From contig NZ_MUNE01000762.1 of assembly GCF_002154605.1 (NCBI RefSeq), forward strand, positions 1-42,537: 42,537 nt of DNA, given 5' to 3'. The DNA comes from Streptomyces milbemycinicus (GTDB lineage: Bacteria; Actinomycetota; Actinomycetes; Streptomycetales; Streptomycetaceae). Both the position numbers and the translations under genes were made by a program. Below are positions 36,143 to 42,537 of the stretch, piece after piece. The notes beneath the pieces are model-generated. The model saw only the letters and a program-made list of their open reading frames with translations, searched no databases and was not told the DNA's origin. The first letter of the stretch is position 1. Every line of letters begins with the position of its first letter.

Positions 36143-37783
36143 GTGAACGACCCCACATCCGCCCAGGCCGAAGGCCGCACCGTTCTGCTGCGCGGCGGCG
36201 AGGTCCACAGCCCCGCCGACCCGTTCGCCACCGCCATGGTGGTCGAGCGGGGCACCGTCGCCTGGGTCGGCTCGGAGGGCGCCGCGGACAGCTTCGCCGA
36301 CGGTGTGGACGAGGTCGTCCACCTTGACGGAGCGCTGGTCACCCCCGCGTTCACCGACGCGCATGTGCACACCACCGCCACCGGACTCGCCCTCACCGGC
36401 CTCGACCTCGCGGGCGCCCGCACGCTCGCGGACGCGCTCGGCCGCGTGCGCGCGTACGCGGGGGCCCACCCCGACGACCGGATCCTGCTCGGCCATGGCT
36501 GGGACGCCAGCGGCTGGCCCGAGGGGCGGCCCCCCACCCGCGCCGAGCTCGACGAGGCCGCCGGCGGCCGCCCGCTGTACCTCACCCGTATCGATGTGCA
36601 CTCCGCCGTCGTCACCACCGCCCTGCTCGGCCTGGTCCCGGGCGTCGCCGAGCTGCCCGGATTCCATCGCGACGCACCGCTGACCGGCGCCGCCCACCAC
36701 GCCGTACGCGCCGCCGCCCGCGCCGCCGTGACCGCCCGGCAGCGCGCCGACGCCCAGCGCGCCGCCCTCGCCCGCGCCGCCTCCCTCGGCATCGGCTCGG
36801 TCCATGAGTGCGCGGGCCCCGATATCTCCGCCGAGGACGACCTCACCGGGCTGCTGCGGCTGGCCGCCGAGGAGCCGGGCCCGCGCGTCTTCGGCTACTG
36901 GGCGGAGGCCGCCGCGAGCGCCGCCGACCTGGACAAGGTGCGCGAGCTGGGCGCCCTCGGCGCGGCGGGCGACCTCTTCGTCGACGGCTCGCTCGGCTCC
37001 CACACCGCGCATCTGCACGAGCCGTACGCCGACGCCCCGCACACCGGCACCGCCCACCTGGACGCTGCCGCCGTCGCCGCCCATGTCATCGCCTGTACCG
37101 AGGCCGGGCTGCAGGCCGGCTTCCACGCCATCGGCGACGCCGCCGTGACCACCGTCGTGGAGGGCGTACGGGCTGCCGCCGACAAGGTCGGCCTCGCCCG
37201 CGTCCGCGCCGCCCGCCACCGCGTCGAGCACGCCGAAATGCTCACCCCCGAGACCATCGCGGCCTTCGCCGAACTCGGCCTCACCGCCTCCGTCCAGCCC
37301 GCCTTCGACGCCGCCTGGGGCGGCGAGACGGGCATGTACGCGCAGCGGCTCGGCCCGGAGCGGGCCCGTACCCTCAACCCCTTCGCCGCGCTGCTGCGCG
37401 CCGGCGTGCCCCTGGCGCTCGGCTCCGACAGCCCGGTCACCCCGCTCGACCCCTGGGGCACCGTCCGCGCCGCCGCCTTCCACCGCACCCCCGAGCACCG
37501 CGTCTCCGCCCGCGCCGCCTTCACCGCGCACACCCGCGGCGGCTGGCGGGCGATCGGGCGTGACGACGCGGGCGTCCTGGTGCCCGGCGCGCCCGCCGAC
37601 TACGCGGTCTGGCGCACCGGTGAGCTCGTCGTACAAGTGCCCGACACGCGGGTCGCCGACTGGTCGACCGATCCGCGCTCGGGGACTCCGGGGCTGCCCG
37701 ACCTCACACCCGGCGGCCAACTCCCCGTCTGCGTGCGCACGGTGGTCGCCGGGCGGACCGTCCACCTCCGGCCGGACGAGTGA
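36143..37783 (+). CDS. Amidohydrolase (YtcJ-like, amidohydrolase_3)
   Basis: This 546-aa cytosolic enzyme has the metal-dependent amidohydrolase layout: TPAFTDAHVHTTATG (HxH), VDGSLGSHTA, HAIGDAAVT, HRVEHAEML and GSDSPVTPLDPW with the final Asp. The substrate is unknown; relatives hydrolyse amides, hydantoins or formyl groups. The GTG at 36143 has GAGG upstream. It sits directly after the Lrp/AsnC regulator. The region after it carries no hairpin terminator that I can see. Confidence 0.9.
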   Translation: MNDPTSAQAEGRTVLLRGGEVHSPADPFATAMVVERGTVAWVGSEGAADSFADGVDEVVHLDGALVTPAFTDAHVHTTATGLALTGLDLAGARTLADALGRVRAYAGAHPDDRILLGHGWDASGWPEGRPPTRAELDEAAGGRPLYLTRIDVHSAVVTTALLGLVPGVAELPGFHRDAPLTGAAHHAVRAAARAAVTARQRADAQRAALARAASLGIGSVHECAGPDISAEDDLTGLLRLAAEEPGPRVFGYWAEAAASAADLDKVRELGALGAAGDLFVDGSLGSHTAHLHEPYADAPHTGTAHLDAAAVAAHVIACTEAGLQAGFHAIGDAAVTTVVEGVRAAADKVGLARVRAARHRVEHAEMLTPETIAAFAELGLTASVQPAFDAAWGGETGMYAQRLGPERARTLNPFAALLRAGVPLALGSDSPVTPLDPWGTVRAAAFHRTPEHRVSARAAFTAHTRGGWRAIGRDDAGVLVPGAPADYAVWRTGELVVQVPDTRVADWSTDPRSGTPGLPDLTPGGQLPVCVRTVVAGRTVHLRPDE

Positions 37784-38373
37784 CGCACGGCCGTGTCGTA
37801 CCGCCGAACGATGCTCCCCCGGCTTGTCGTGGTAGCTGAACACAGTCCGTACTGACCTGCTCATTTGGGGAAACTACGCAGGTCGTGCCGGTGTTGACAG
37901 GGTGCGGTCGGCGGCCGGTAGGTTCGGCCGAGTCCACCACAGGACGTCCGACCGGGGAATCTCCACGCAGTCGTCGAACGCCGCTGGGCCATGGGGTGGC
38001 GTGCCGACCGGTGCGCCACCGCTGGGAGCCAGGTCCAGCGCACGGGGGCGAGGGAGGGATCGCCGGGTCGGCAGGTGCGACCCGGGAGGGGCCCGGACGC
38101 TCAGTAGACAACGGCTCTCGGTCGATCCGCAGCCAGCGGGTCCCAGGCCGGCCCGAAGGGCGCCGGGCCCCGATCCGCACCCCTGATGTGCCCACAGCGC
38201 ACTCACCACGCCCTCGTGGCGCGTTCATACCGCCCTCATATCGCTCTCATGGCGCCCTCGTGACAGCCTGGGAACCAGCCTGTCCGCCTGAGCGTTCCGC
38301 ACCTCGGGACACATATTCGAGCCCCGCGTTATACGGTCACCTCACCACAGCACGACTTGCAGGAAGGCAGCAC
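37784..38373. other. Long structured intergenic region before lnt
   Basis: This 590-bp stretch holds no supported gene. It has a consensus-like promoter (37894-37924) and several strong stems: CGCTGG/CCAGCG (37982-38040) enclosing GGTGGCG/CGCCACC (37995-38020), CCGGGTCG/CGACCCGG (38063-38085), and a GGCCCG/CGGGCC pair near 38150. It may be a long leader of lnt or a separate structured RNA. No known RNA family was matched with confidence. Confidence 0.5.
37894..37924 (+). promoter_or_regulatory. Candidate HrdB-type promoter
   Basis: TTGACA (37894-37899), 19-base spacer, TAGGTT (37919-37924). Hexamers are near consensus, though the spacer is one base long. Transcription would start near 37931, 443 bases before the lnt start codon. 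Confidence 0.5.
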
Positions 38374-40104
38374 GTGCAATCGGGTACCGAAACCAACGCC
38401 GAGGCCGGCCCCCGGGGCGCGGCCGACGACCGACCGGGGGAGCAGCGGCCGGAGTCCGCCGCCGCGCCTGCCACGGCCGACACCGAGGCTCCGGCGCGCG
38501 ACGCCGGGGCCCCGGCCGAGGCACGCCCCGGCCGGATGCGCCGGCTGGGCCGGCTCGCCCGCCGCGAGGCGCGACGCAGCGCCATTGCGGCCGTATTCGG
38601 TCTCGCGCTCGGCCTCGCCTTCCCGCCGTACGGGCTCTGGCCGCTGTCCCTGGTCTCCGTGGCGGCCCTGAGCCTGCTCACCCACGGTCGTACGGCCCGG
38701 CAGGGCGCCTGGACCGGCTTCGCGATGGCGGTGCCGTTCTTCATAATCCTGCTGAAGTGGCTGCATGTCGTGGGCTGGGACGCGACGGTGGGCCTCGCGA
38801 TCCTCCAGGCGCTCTACTTCCTCCCGCTGGGCGCGGCCCTCGCCCTGACCTCCCGGCTTCCGGTGCCCTGGCTGCGGCCCCTGTGGGCGGCCTGCCTGTG
38901 GATCGCCGAGGAGTGGGCCCGCGGCCGGGTGCCGTTCGGCGGCTTCACCTGGGGCCGGCTGGCCTTCGCCAACACCGGGTCGCCCTTCACGCCGCTCGCC
39001 GCGCTCGGCGGCGCGCCGCTGGTCAGCTTTGCCGTCGCCCTGACGGGCACGCTGCTGGCCGCCGCGGCCCTGGCCCTGTACGGCATGCGCGGCGGCATCC
39101 CGCGGCCGCGCGCCGCGCTGGCAGCCGGCGGGTCGGTCGCCGTGGCCGCGGCCGTGACCGTGGCCGGGTTCGCCGTGCCGATCCCCACGGCCGCCGACGA
39201 CGCGGTGGACATCGCGATCGTCCAGGGCAACGTCCAGAAGCCCGGTATGGACTTCCTGGGCCGCCCGATGAAGATCCTCAACAACCACGTCAACGCCACG
39301 ATCGAGCTGGCCAAGGACGTGAAGGCCGGCCGGATCAAAAAGCCCGACCTGGTGATTTGGCCGGAAAACGCCTCCGACCTCGACCCGTTCCAGTATCGGG
39401 AGGCGTACGCGCGGATCGACGAGGCCGTGAAGGCGATCGATGTGCCGGTCCTCGTCGGCGCCCTGGTCGACCACCCCACCAAGCAGGGCTATGTGCTGAA
39501 CCAGGGCATCGTCTGGGACCCCAAGACCGGCCCCGGCGCCTCCTACACCAAGCAGCACCCGGTGCCTTTCGGCGAGTACGTCCCCTTCCGCGAGCAGCTT
39601 TCCAAGATCATCACCCGGTTCAAGCGGGTCCCGCGCGACTTCTACCCCGGTGACCACACCGGGGTGCTGAAGGTCGGCCCGGCCCGGCTCGGCGATGTGA
39701 TCTGCTTCGAGGTCGCGTACGACGGGATCGTCCGGGACACGGTCAACGCGGGCGCCCGCATGATCGTCGTCCAGACGAACAACGCCACGTACGGCCGCAC
39801 CGGCCAGCCCGAACAGCAGCTGGCCATGGGCCGGCTGCGGGCCATCGAGCACGGCCGCACGGTGGTCACCGCAGCCACCAGCGGCATCAGCGCGGTCGTC
39901 GCGCCCGATGGCACGATCGAGCAGCGGACGAAAGAATTCACGCAAGATGTGCTCACCGCGCGCGTCCCGCTGCGCGATGGCAAGACTGTCGCCGACCGCG
40001 TCGGTGCGACCCCCGAGTGGGTGCTCGCTATGGTGGGCGTTCTCTCCTGTGCGGCTGCGATCATGATTGGCCGTCGGGGACGTATGGACGAGAAAGGGCA
40101 GTAA
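38374..40104 (+). CDS. lnt: Apolipoprotein N-acyltransferase
   Basis: This 576-aa membrane enzyme adds the third acyl chain to lipoproteins. After a hydrophilic Ala/Glu-rich tail (about 1-60) come six or so membrane helices (about 70-275), then a nitrilase-like domain. Its Glu-Lys-Cys triad appears as WPENASD, YTKQHPVPFGEYVPF and GDVICFEVAYD. A last helix (VLAMVGVLSCAAAIMIG) ends the chain. GTG 38374 follows AGGAAGG with proper spacing. It lies three bases before ppm1, the same partner it is fused to in mycobacterial Ppm1. Confidence 0.93.
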   Translation: MQSGTETNAEAGPRGAADDRPGEQRPESAAAPATADTEAPARDAGAPAEARPGRMRRLGRLARREARRSAIAAVFGLALGLAFPPYGLWPLSLVSVAALSLLTHGRTARQGAWTGFAMAVPFFIILLKWLHVVGWDATVGLAILQALYFLPLGAALALTSRLPVPWLRPLWAACLWIAEEWARGRVPFGGFTWGRLAFANTGSPFTPLAALGGAPLVSFAVALTGTLLAAAALALYGMRGGIPRPRAALAAGGSVAVAAAVTVAGFAVPIPTAADDAVDIAIVQGNVQKPGMDFLGRPMKILNNHVNATIELAKDVKAGRIKKPDLVIWPENASDLDPFQYREAYARIDEAVKAIDVPVLVGALVDHPTKQGYVLNQGIVWDPKTGPGASYTKQHPVPFGEYVPFREQLSKIITRFKRVPRDFYPGDHTGVLKVGPARLGDVICFEVAYDGIVRDTVNAGARMIVVQTNNATYGRTGQPEQQLAMGRLRAIEHGRTVVTAATSGISAVVAPDGTIEQRTKEFTQDVLTARVPLRDGKTVADRVGATPEWVLAMVGVLSCAAAIMIGRRGRMDEKGQ

Positions 40105-40107
40105 ACC

Positions 40108-41028
40108 GTGAGCGACGCACGCGAGGCCGACGAGCCGCGCCACACCTCGGACGCCGCAGATTCGCCTCGCGACGGGGCCGTGGCCGACGGGGCCGTGGCG
40201 GATGGAGCCGTGGCCGACGGGGCCGTGGCGGATGGAGCCGTGTCCGACGGGGCCGTGGCGGACGGCGACGGCGGGCGGCGGAAGTACGGTCCGCTCGGCA
40301 AGGTCCTGGTGATCATCCCGACCTACAACGAGGCGGAGAACGTCAAGCCGATCGTCGCCCGGGTGCGGGAATCCGTGCCCGAGGCGCATGTGCTCGTCGC
40401 CGACGACAACAGCCCGGACGGCACCGGCAAGGTCGCGGACGAGATCGCGGCCGAGGACGACCACGTGCGGGTGCTGCACCGCAAGGGCAAGGAGGGCCTG
40501 GGCGCCGCCTACCTCGCCGGGTTCCGCTGGGGCATCGAGCACGGCTACGGCGTACTGGTCGAGATGGACGCCGACGGCTCGCATCAGCCCGAGGAGCTGC
40601 CCCGGCTGCTGACCGCGCTCAAGGGCGCCGACCTGGTGATCGGCTCGCGCTGGGTGCCCGGCGGCCGCATCGTCAACTGGCCCAAGCGGCGGGAGTACCT
40701 TTCGCGCGGCGCCAGCACCTACTCCCGGATCCTGCTGGATGTCCCGATCCGCGATGTGACGGCCGGCTTCCGCGCCTTCCGCAAGGAGACCCTGGAAGGG
40801 CTTGGCATGGACGCGGTCGCCTCCCAGGGCTACTGCTTCCAGATCGACATGGCCTGGCGCGCGGTCAAGGCGGGCTTCCATGTCATCGAGGTCCCCGTGA
40901 CGTTCGTCGAGCGTGAGCGGGGCGACAGCAAGATGAGCCGGGACATCGTCACCGAGGCGTTCTGGCGGGTCGCCACCTGGGGTGTGAGTTCCCGGGCGAA
41001 CAAGCTGCTGGGGCGCGACCCCTCCTGA
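40108..41028 (+). CDS. ppm1: Polyprenol-phosphate mannosyltransferase
   Basis: This 306-aa GT2 enzyme makes polyprenol-phosphate-mannose, the donor for protein O-mannosylation at the membrane. The catalytic core starts near residue 60: VIIPTYNEAENVKPIV, VADDNSPDGTG, EMDADGSHQPEEL with the metal-binding DAD, and RERGDSKMS. Residues 22-51 are six pentapeptide copies (DGAVA/DGAVS) from a 15-bp tandem repeat. The GTG at 40108 has AAAGGG upstream and starts three bases after lnt, so the two are an operon. No membrane helices are present in this chain. Confidence 0.94.
   Translation: MSDAREADEPRHTSDAADSPRDGAVADGAVADGAVADGAVADGAVSDGAVADGDGGRRKYGPLGKVLVIIPTYNEAENVKPIVARVRESVPEAHVLVADDNSPDGTGKVADEIAAEDDHVRVLHRKGKEGLGAAYLAGFRWGIEHGYGVLVEMDADGSHQPEELPRLLTALKGADLVIGSRWVPGGRIVNWPKRREYLSRGASTYSRILLDVPIRDVTAGFRAFRKETLEGLGMDAVASQGYCFQIDMAWRAVKAGFHVIEVPVTFVERERGDSKMSRDIVTEAFWRVATWGVSSRANKLLGRDPS
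40171..40260 (+). repeat. 15-bp tandem repeat, six copies, in ppm1
   Basis: Six in-frame units of consensus GACGGGGCCGTGGCS, with GATGGAGCC variants in units 3 and 5, encode the N-terminal pentapeptide tract. The number of copies may vary between strains. Confidence 0.95.
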
Positions 41029-41104
41029 GCGGCCCCGGATCTCTCCGCGGAGATCTTTGGCCCCCGGGGCCCGGCTACGCCGCCGGGCCGGGCACACTTG
41101 GAGC

Positions 41105-41668
41105 ATGATGACCGGCCCGTCGCAGCAGACCGACCCGACCCGCCCCAGGCGCTCCCGCCTCCGCACCTTCCTGCCGCTGGGGATCGCGGCCTGGCTGGTG
41201 CTGGAGATCTGGCTGCTGACCGTGGTGGCGGAGGCCGCCGGCGGGTTCACTGTCTTGTCGCTGTTGCTCGCCGGAGTGGTGGTCGGCGCGGCCGTGATCA
41301 AGCGTGCCGGCCGCCGGGCCTGGCAGAACCTCTCCCGGTCCATGCAGCCGGGCGCCGCGCCGCAGGATCCGGCGGCGGGGACGGGCAGCAGCTTCACGAT
41401 GCTCGGCGGGCTGCTGCTGATGATTCCCGGCCTGATCTCGGATGTGGCCGCGCTGGTGTGTCTGTTCCCGCCGACGCGCGCGCTGCTGCGCGGCCGGGCG
41501 GAGGCGCTGCTCACGCGCCGGGTCGGATATGTGCCCGGGCCGATGGGCGGCGGCTTCGGGCCGGGGCCGGGCTCCGGCCAGGACCGGATGCGCCACCCCG
41601 ACGGCAAGGTCATCCAGGGCGAGGTCATACGGGACGACGAGGACCCGCATTCGGCGCGCAGGGACTGA
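41105..41668 (+). CDS. fxsA: FxsA family membrane protein
   Basis: This 187-aa protein has the FxsA layout: a first helix (FLPLGIAAWLVLEIWLLTVV), a second (TVLSLLLAGVVVGAAVI) and a third with the family motif LLLMIPGLISDVAALVCLFPPTRALL. A Gly/Pro-rich C-terminal tail follows. FxsA in Escherichia coli relieves exclusion of phage T7 by the F plasmid; its native role is unknown. Start ATG 41105, or ATG 41108 directly after it. It is convergent with rbpA. Confidence 0.88.
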   Translation: MMTGPSQQTDPTRPRRSRLRTFLPLGIAAWLVLEIWLLTVVAEAAGGFTVLSLLLAGVVVGAAVIKRAGRRAWQNLSRSMQPGAAPQDPAAGTGSSFTMLGGLLLMIPGLISDVAALVCLFPPTRALLRGRAEALLTRRVGYVPGPMGGGFGPGPGSGQDRMRHPDGKVIQGEVIRDDEDPHSARRD

Positions 41669-41724
41669 TGCGCCGCCGCTCCGGACCCGTCCCGGTAAGC
41701 CCCGTCCCGTTACGTGGGGTCGAC

Positions 41725-41763
41725 AAGGGCCGGGGCCACTGCTCGGCAGTGGCCCCGGCCCTT
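41725..41763. terminator. Bidirectional terminator
   Basis: An 18-bp perfect stem, AAGGGCCGGGGCCACTGC (41725-41742), TCG loop, complement at 41746-41763. It ends both fxsA and rbpA. Confidence 0.92.
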
Positions 41764-41805
41764 GATATGTCGTCGCTGTTGTCGCTGTCGGTTGCCGTCG
41801 TGTGA

Positions 41806-42180
41806 TCAGGCAGACTTACGGGTGTCGCGCGGATGCACAGCGATGTTCATAGCGCCGGAGCGCAGTACGGCCAGCCGCTCGGCCAGCACCTCCTCGAGCT
41901 CTTCACGGGTGCGCCGCTCCATGAGCATGTCCCAGTGCGTGCGCGCCGGCTTGGCCTTCTTCTCCTCAGGACCGTCGCCGTCCACCAGGAGTGCTACGGC
42001 ACCACATGCCTTGCACTCCCACTCCGGCGGGATCTCCGCCTCTACCGAGAACGGCATCTCGAATCGATGTCCGTTCTGGCATGCGTACTCCACCGCCTGG
42101 CGCGGGGCCAGATCGATGCCGCGGTCGGTCTCGTAGCTGGTCACCACGAGTCGCGTGCCGCGGAGAGCTCGCTCACTCAT
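41806..42180 (-). CDS. rbpA: RNA polymerase-binding protein RbpA
   Basis: This 124-aa actinobacterial protein binds the housekeeping sigma factor and RNA polymerase and stabilises the open complex. It begins MSERALRGTRLVVTSYETDRGIDLAPRQ. Cys/His ligands occur in YACQNGHRF and WECKACG, and the sigma-interacting C-terminal helix contains RTHWDMLMERRTREELEEVLAERL. Start at 42180 with GGGAGG upstream on its strand. A SigR-type promoter lies 60-90 bp upstream, in line with the known SigR control of rbpA in S. coelicolor. Confidence 0.97.
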   Translation of the reverse strand: MSERALRGTRLVVTSYETDRGIDLAPRQAVEYACQNGHRFEMPFSVEAEIPPEWECKACGAVALLVDGDGPEEKKAKPARTHWDMLMERRTREELEEVLAERLAVLRSGAMNIAVHPRDTRKSA

Positions 42181-42241
42181 GAATCGTGCCTCCCGGGCTT
42201 GTCGCCCACAGGACAGGTGTCGCTGTCGTCGTCATCCGGTC

Positions 42242-42267
42242 AACGTCCGGTCGGCGGTGAAGATTCC
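42242..42267 (-). promoter_or_regulatory. SigR-type promoter of rbpA
   Basis: On the minus strand GGAAT (42267-42263), an 18-base spacer and GTT (42244-42242) match the SigR consensus for disulfide-stress promoters. Confidence 0.8.
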
Positions 42268-42519
42268 CGTACTGGGACATGCGTCGCCCGTCGTGCCGCC
42301 AGATTGTTCTACCCACAGGCGCCCGGTTTGTCACATCTGGCAGCAGATGTCACCCAGCGTTTCTGGTACTTTAGCGCGCAGTAACGGTCCGCCTTGTGAG
42401 CCGAGGGCGTACACTACCGCTCCACACCCGCGAGGGCTAAATCCGGTCATGTGTCGGCGTCTGTGTTGTTTGCGTTTGTTGCGTTTTCTGTGTTTGTCGC
42501 GGTTCGCCCTGTGCGACGA

Positions 42520-42537
42520 CCGGCGAGCGCTCGCCGG
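42520..42537. promoter_or_regulatory. 18-bp perfect palindrome at the window edge
   Basis: CCGGCGAGCGCTCGCCGG is fully self-complementary and has a GAGCGCTC core, as in LacI-family operators. It may also fold as a hairpin. The context to the right is not visible. Confidence 0.45.

Larger units (their letters stand above)
42181..42537. other. Upstream region of rbpA and of a gene beyond the window
   Basis: The first 100 bases hold the rbpA leader and SigR-type promoter. Around 42451-42505 the plus strand becomes rich in T and G, unlike the rest of the window. The last 18 bases form a perfect palindrome. No gene is supported inside. Confidence 0.6.

Noticed and set aside
37915..38045. Resemblance to a cobalamin riboswitch (GGGGAA, CGCCACCG, GGGAGCCAGG in order)
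   Set aside because: The conserved B12-box bases and spacings do not fit, the GGTG-AATCC block is missing, and no B12-related gene follows.
37925..38124. Long-range helix CGGCCGAG/CTCGGTCG that could close a 200-nt RNA
   Set aside because: Its 5' strand overlaps the predicted -10 hexamer and start site, so the two predictions conflict; treated as unproven.
40171..40260. CRISPR-like array
   Set aside because: Units are contiguous 15-bp coding repeats without spacers, inside ppm1.
38329..41628. Very long minus-strand open frame (1099 codons) across lnt, ppm1 and fxsA
   Set aside because: It is the antisense shadow of three well-recognised genes; the translation is Arg/Gly/His-rich with no domain.

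Overview
The window is chromosomal DNA from a Streptomyces or a very close relative. It has very high G+C, GTG starts, strong Shine-Dalgarno boxes, RbpA, an actinobacterial FMN-riboswitch riboflavin operon and many secreted proteins. I recall the gene content (rbpA, ppm1, lnt and rib genes in one neighbourhood) as resembling the SCO1420-SCO1443 area of S. coelicolor, but no alignment was run. I saw no tRNA, rRNA, insertion sequence, integrase or CRISPR array.

Region by region: (1) 1-1223, the 3' part of a secreted alginate-lyase-like gene. (2) 1307-7035, an FMN riboswitch followed by ribD-ribE-ribBA-ribH, then hisE-hisG and a PH-domain membrane protein. ribM, the riboflavin transporter gene known between ribE and ribBA in S. 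davawensis, is absent here. (3) 7260-9820, two overlapping CNNM/CBS (HlyC/CorC-like) membrane proteins. (4) 9856-12863, minus strand: a TPR-AAA+ ATPase of the CbxX/EccA type and a uridine-kinase-like P-loop protein, with a candidate small RNA between them. (5) 13083-19983, plus strand: a secreted C39-like peptidase, then a stress/signalling run of a cNMP-binding FAD oxidoreductase, Hsp20, DUF2267 and a PAS-GGDEF-EAL enzyme. (6) 20044-28861, a DUF779 gene, an aldehyde dehydrogenase and its probable GAF-type regulator. About 5 kb of secreted glycoside hydrolase genes on the opposite strand (GH59 fragment fused to lectin, GH97 with two lectins, GH64) separates DUF779 from the dehydrogenase. (7) 29048-31846, a Met/His-rich membrane protein, a tiny zinc-finger anti-sigma factor divergent from a SigC-like ECF sigma factor, and a SpoIIE-type phosphatase. 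(8) 32003-37783, a GH18 chitinase with two DasR-like sites, an acyl-CoA dehydrogenase, a small Cys-rich protein, an Lrp/AsnC regulator and an amidohydrolase. (9) 38374-42180, lnt-ppm1 (lipoprotein acylation and polyprenol-phosphate-mannose synthesis), fxsA, and rbpA with a SigR-type promoter.

How genes work together: ribD/ribE/ribBA/ribH cover most riboflavin synthesis from GTP and ribulose-5-phosphate under FMN feedback. The chitinase, the C39-like peptidase and the glycoside hydrolase island each carry a near-match to the DasR operator, suggesting shared control by amino-sugar supply. Lnt and Ppm1 act at the membrane on lipoproteins and on mannosylation. The most interesting signals are the truncated GH59-lectin fusion inside a split aldehyde-dehydrogenase locus, the minus-strand small-RNA candidate near 12.05 kb, the SigC/zf-HC2/Met-His-rich module, the lost ribM, and in-frame tandem repeats recurring in at least six genes.
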